Assembly (NCBI GenBank): GCA_902573385.1
Contig: CACGJS010000001.1
Coordinates: 1 to 64,000, forward strand
Origin: an uncultured Pelagibacteraceae bacterium
GTDB taxonomy: Bacteria; Pseudomonadota; Alphaproteobacteria; Pelagibacterales; Pelagibacteraceae
Length of the DNA stretch: 64,000 nt
Direction: 5' to 3'
Shown: positions 63,819 to 64,000 of the stretch, piece by piece
Layout: every line of letters begins with the position of its first letter
How positions within the stretch are numbered: position 1 is the first letter of the stretch
Position numbers and translations under genes: made by a program
Notes under the pieces: model-generated
Told to the model about the DNA's origin: nothing
The model's database searches: none
Seen by the model: the letters and a program-made list of their open reading frames with translations, nothing else

Positions 63819-64000
63819 ATGTCAGACGATTTTCAAGGTAGAGGCGGAAGTCCATGGGGAACACCTCCAGGAGGAGGAAATGGTTCTGGGAAAAGACCAA
63901 CACCTCCAGACATTGATGCAATTATTAGAGACATTCAAAGTAAAATTAATAAATTTTTACCTGGTGGAAGCTCATCAGGAGGTAAACCAATTGGTCTAGT
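63819..64000 (+). CDS. hflK: HflK (FtsH protease modulator), N-terminal part, truncated by window end
   Basis: MSDDFQGRGGSPWGTPPGGGNGSGKRPTPPDIDAIIRDIQSKINKFLPGG, typical HflK Gly/Pro-rich N-terminus; frame open to the window end. Confidence 0.82.
   Translation, partial: MSDDFQGRGGSPWGTPPGGGNGSGKRPTPPDIDAIIRDIQSKINKFLPGGSSSGGKPIGL

Overview
This 64 kb window is very AT-rich, with small intergenic gaps and a gene content and order that look like a SAR11/Pelagibacterales (Alphaproteobacteria) chromosome. The taxonomy is inferred from content and was not searched. About 80% is core: pntA/pntA2/pntB, tkt-gap-pgk-fba-thiE-efp-suhB, zapA-fau-ymdB-yebC-RuvC, tolQRAB-pal-ybgF-tilS-ftsH-folP-glmM-thiD-purA, rpoH, rluD, xseB-ispA-dxs, aroC, pdxH, glyQS, ppdK, nadC-nadA, thyX and mrp. 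RNA genes: an isolated 5S rRNA, tRNA-fMet, tRNA-Arg(UCG) and a circularly permuted two-piece tmRNA. The ORF track missed the tmRNA and ran an ORF into it. Two intact genes below the track's size cut-off were also missed: rpmJ/L36 and a small aa3-oxidase subunit IV. Accessory material sits in three places: (1) 1-5236, a surface-glycan gene block ending at the isolated 5S rRNA; (2) 9370-16867, a block between a transaldolase and the 3' end of tRNA-fMet; (3) an SGNH-fused acyltransferase after tmRNA/thyX. The most interesting signal is a module present in both of the first two regions. It consists of a polytopic membrane protein followed directly by a cobalamin-type radical-SAM protein with an unusual CX3CX3C cysteine spacing, with a DPM1-type glycosyltransferase nearby. 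In region 2 it is accompanied by a YdjC/HpnK-type deacetylase and a second, canonical CX3CX2C radical-SAM protein of visibly different base composition. This resembles a lipid-carrier sugar-remodelling pathway. A second notable point is a phage-type RuvC at yebC-ruvC-tolQ, with ruvA and ruvB absent from that locus.
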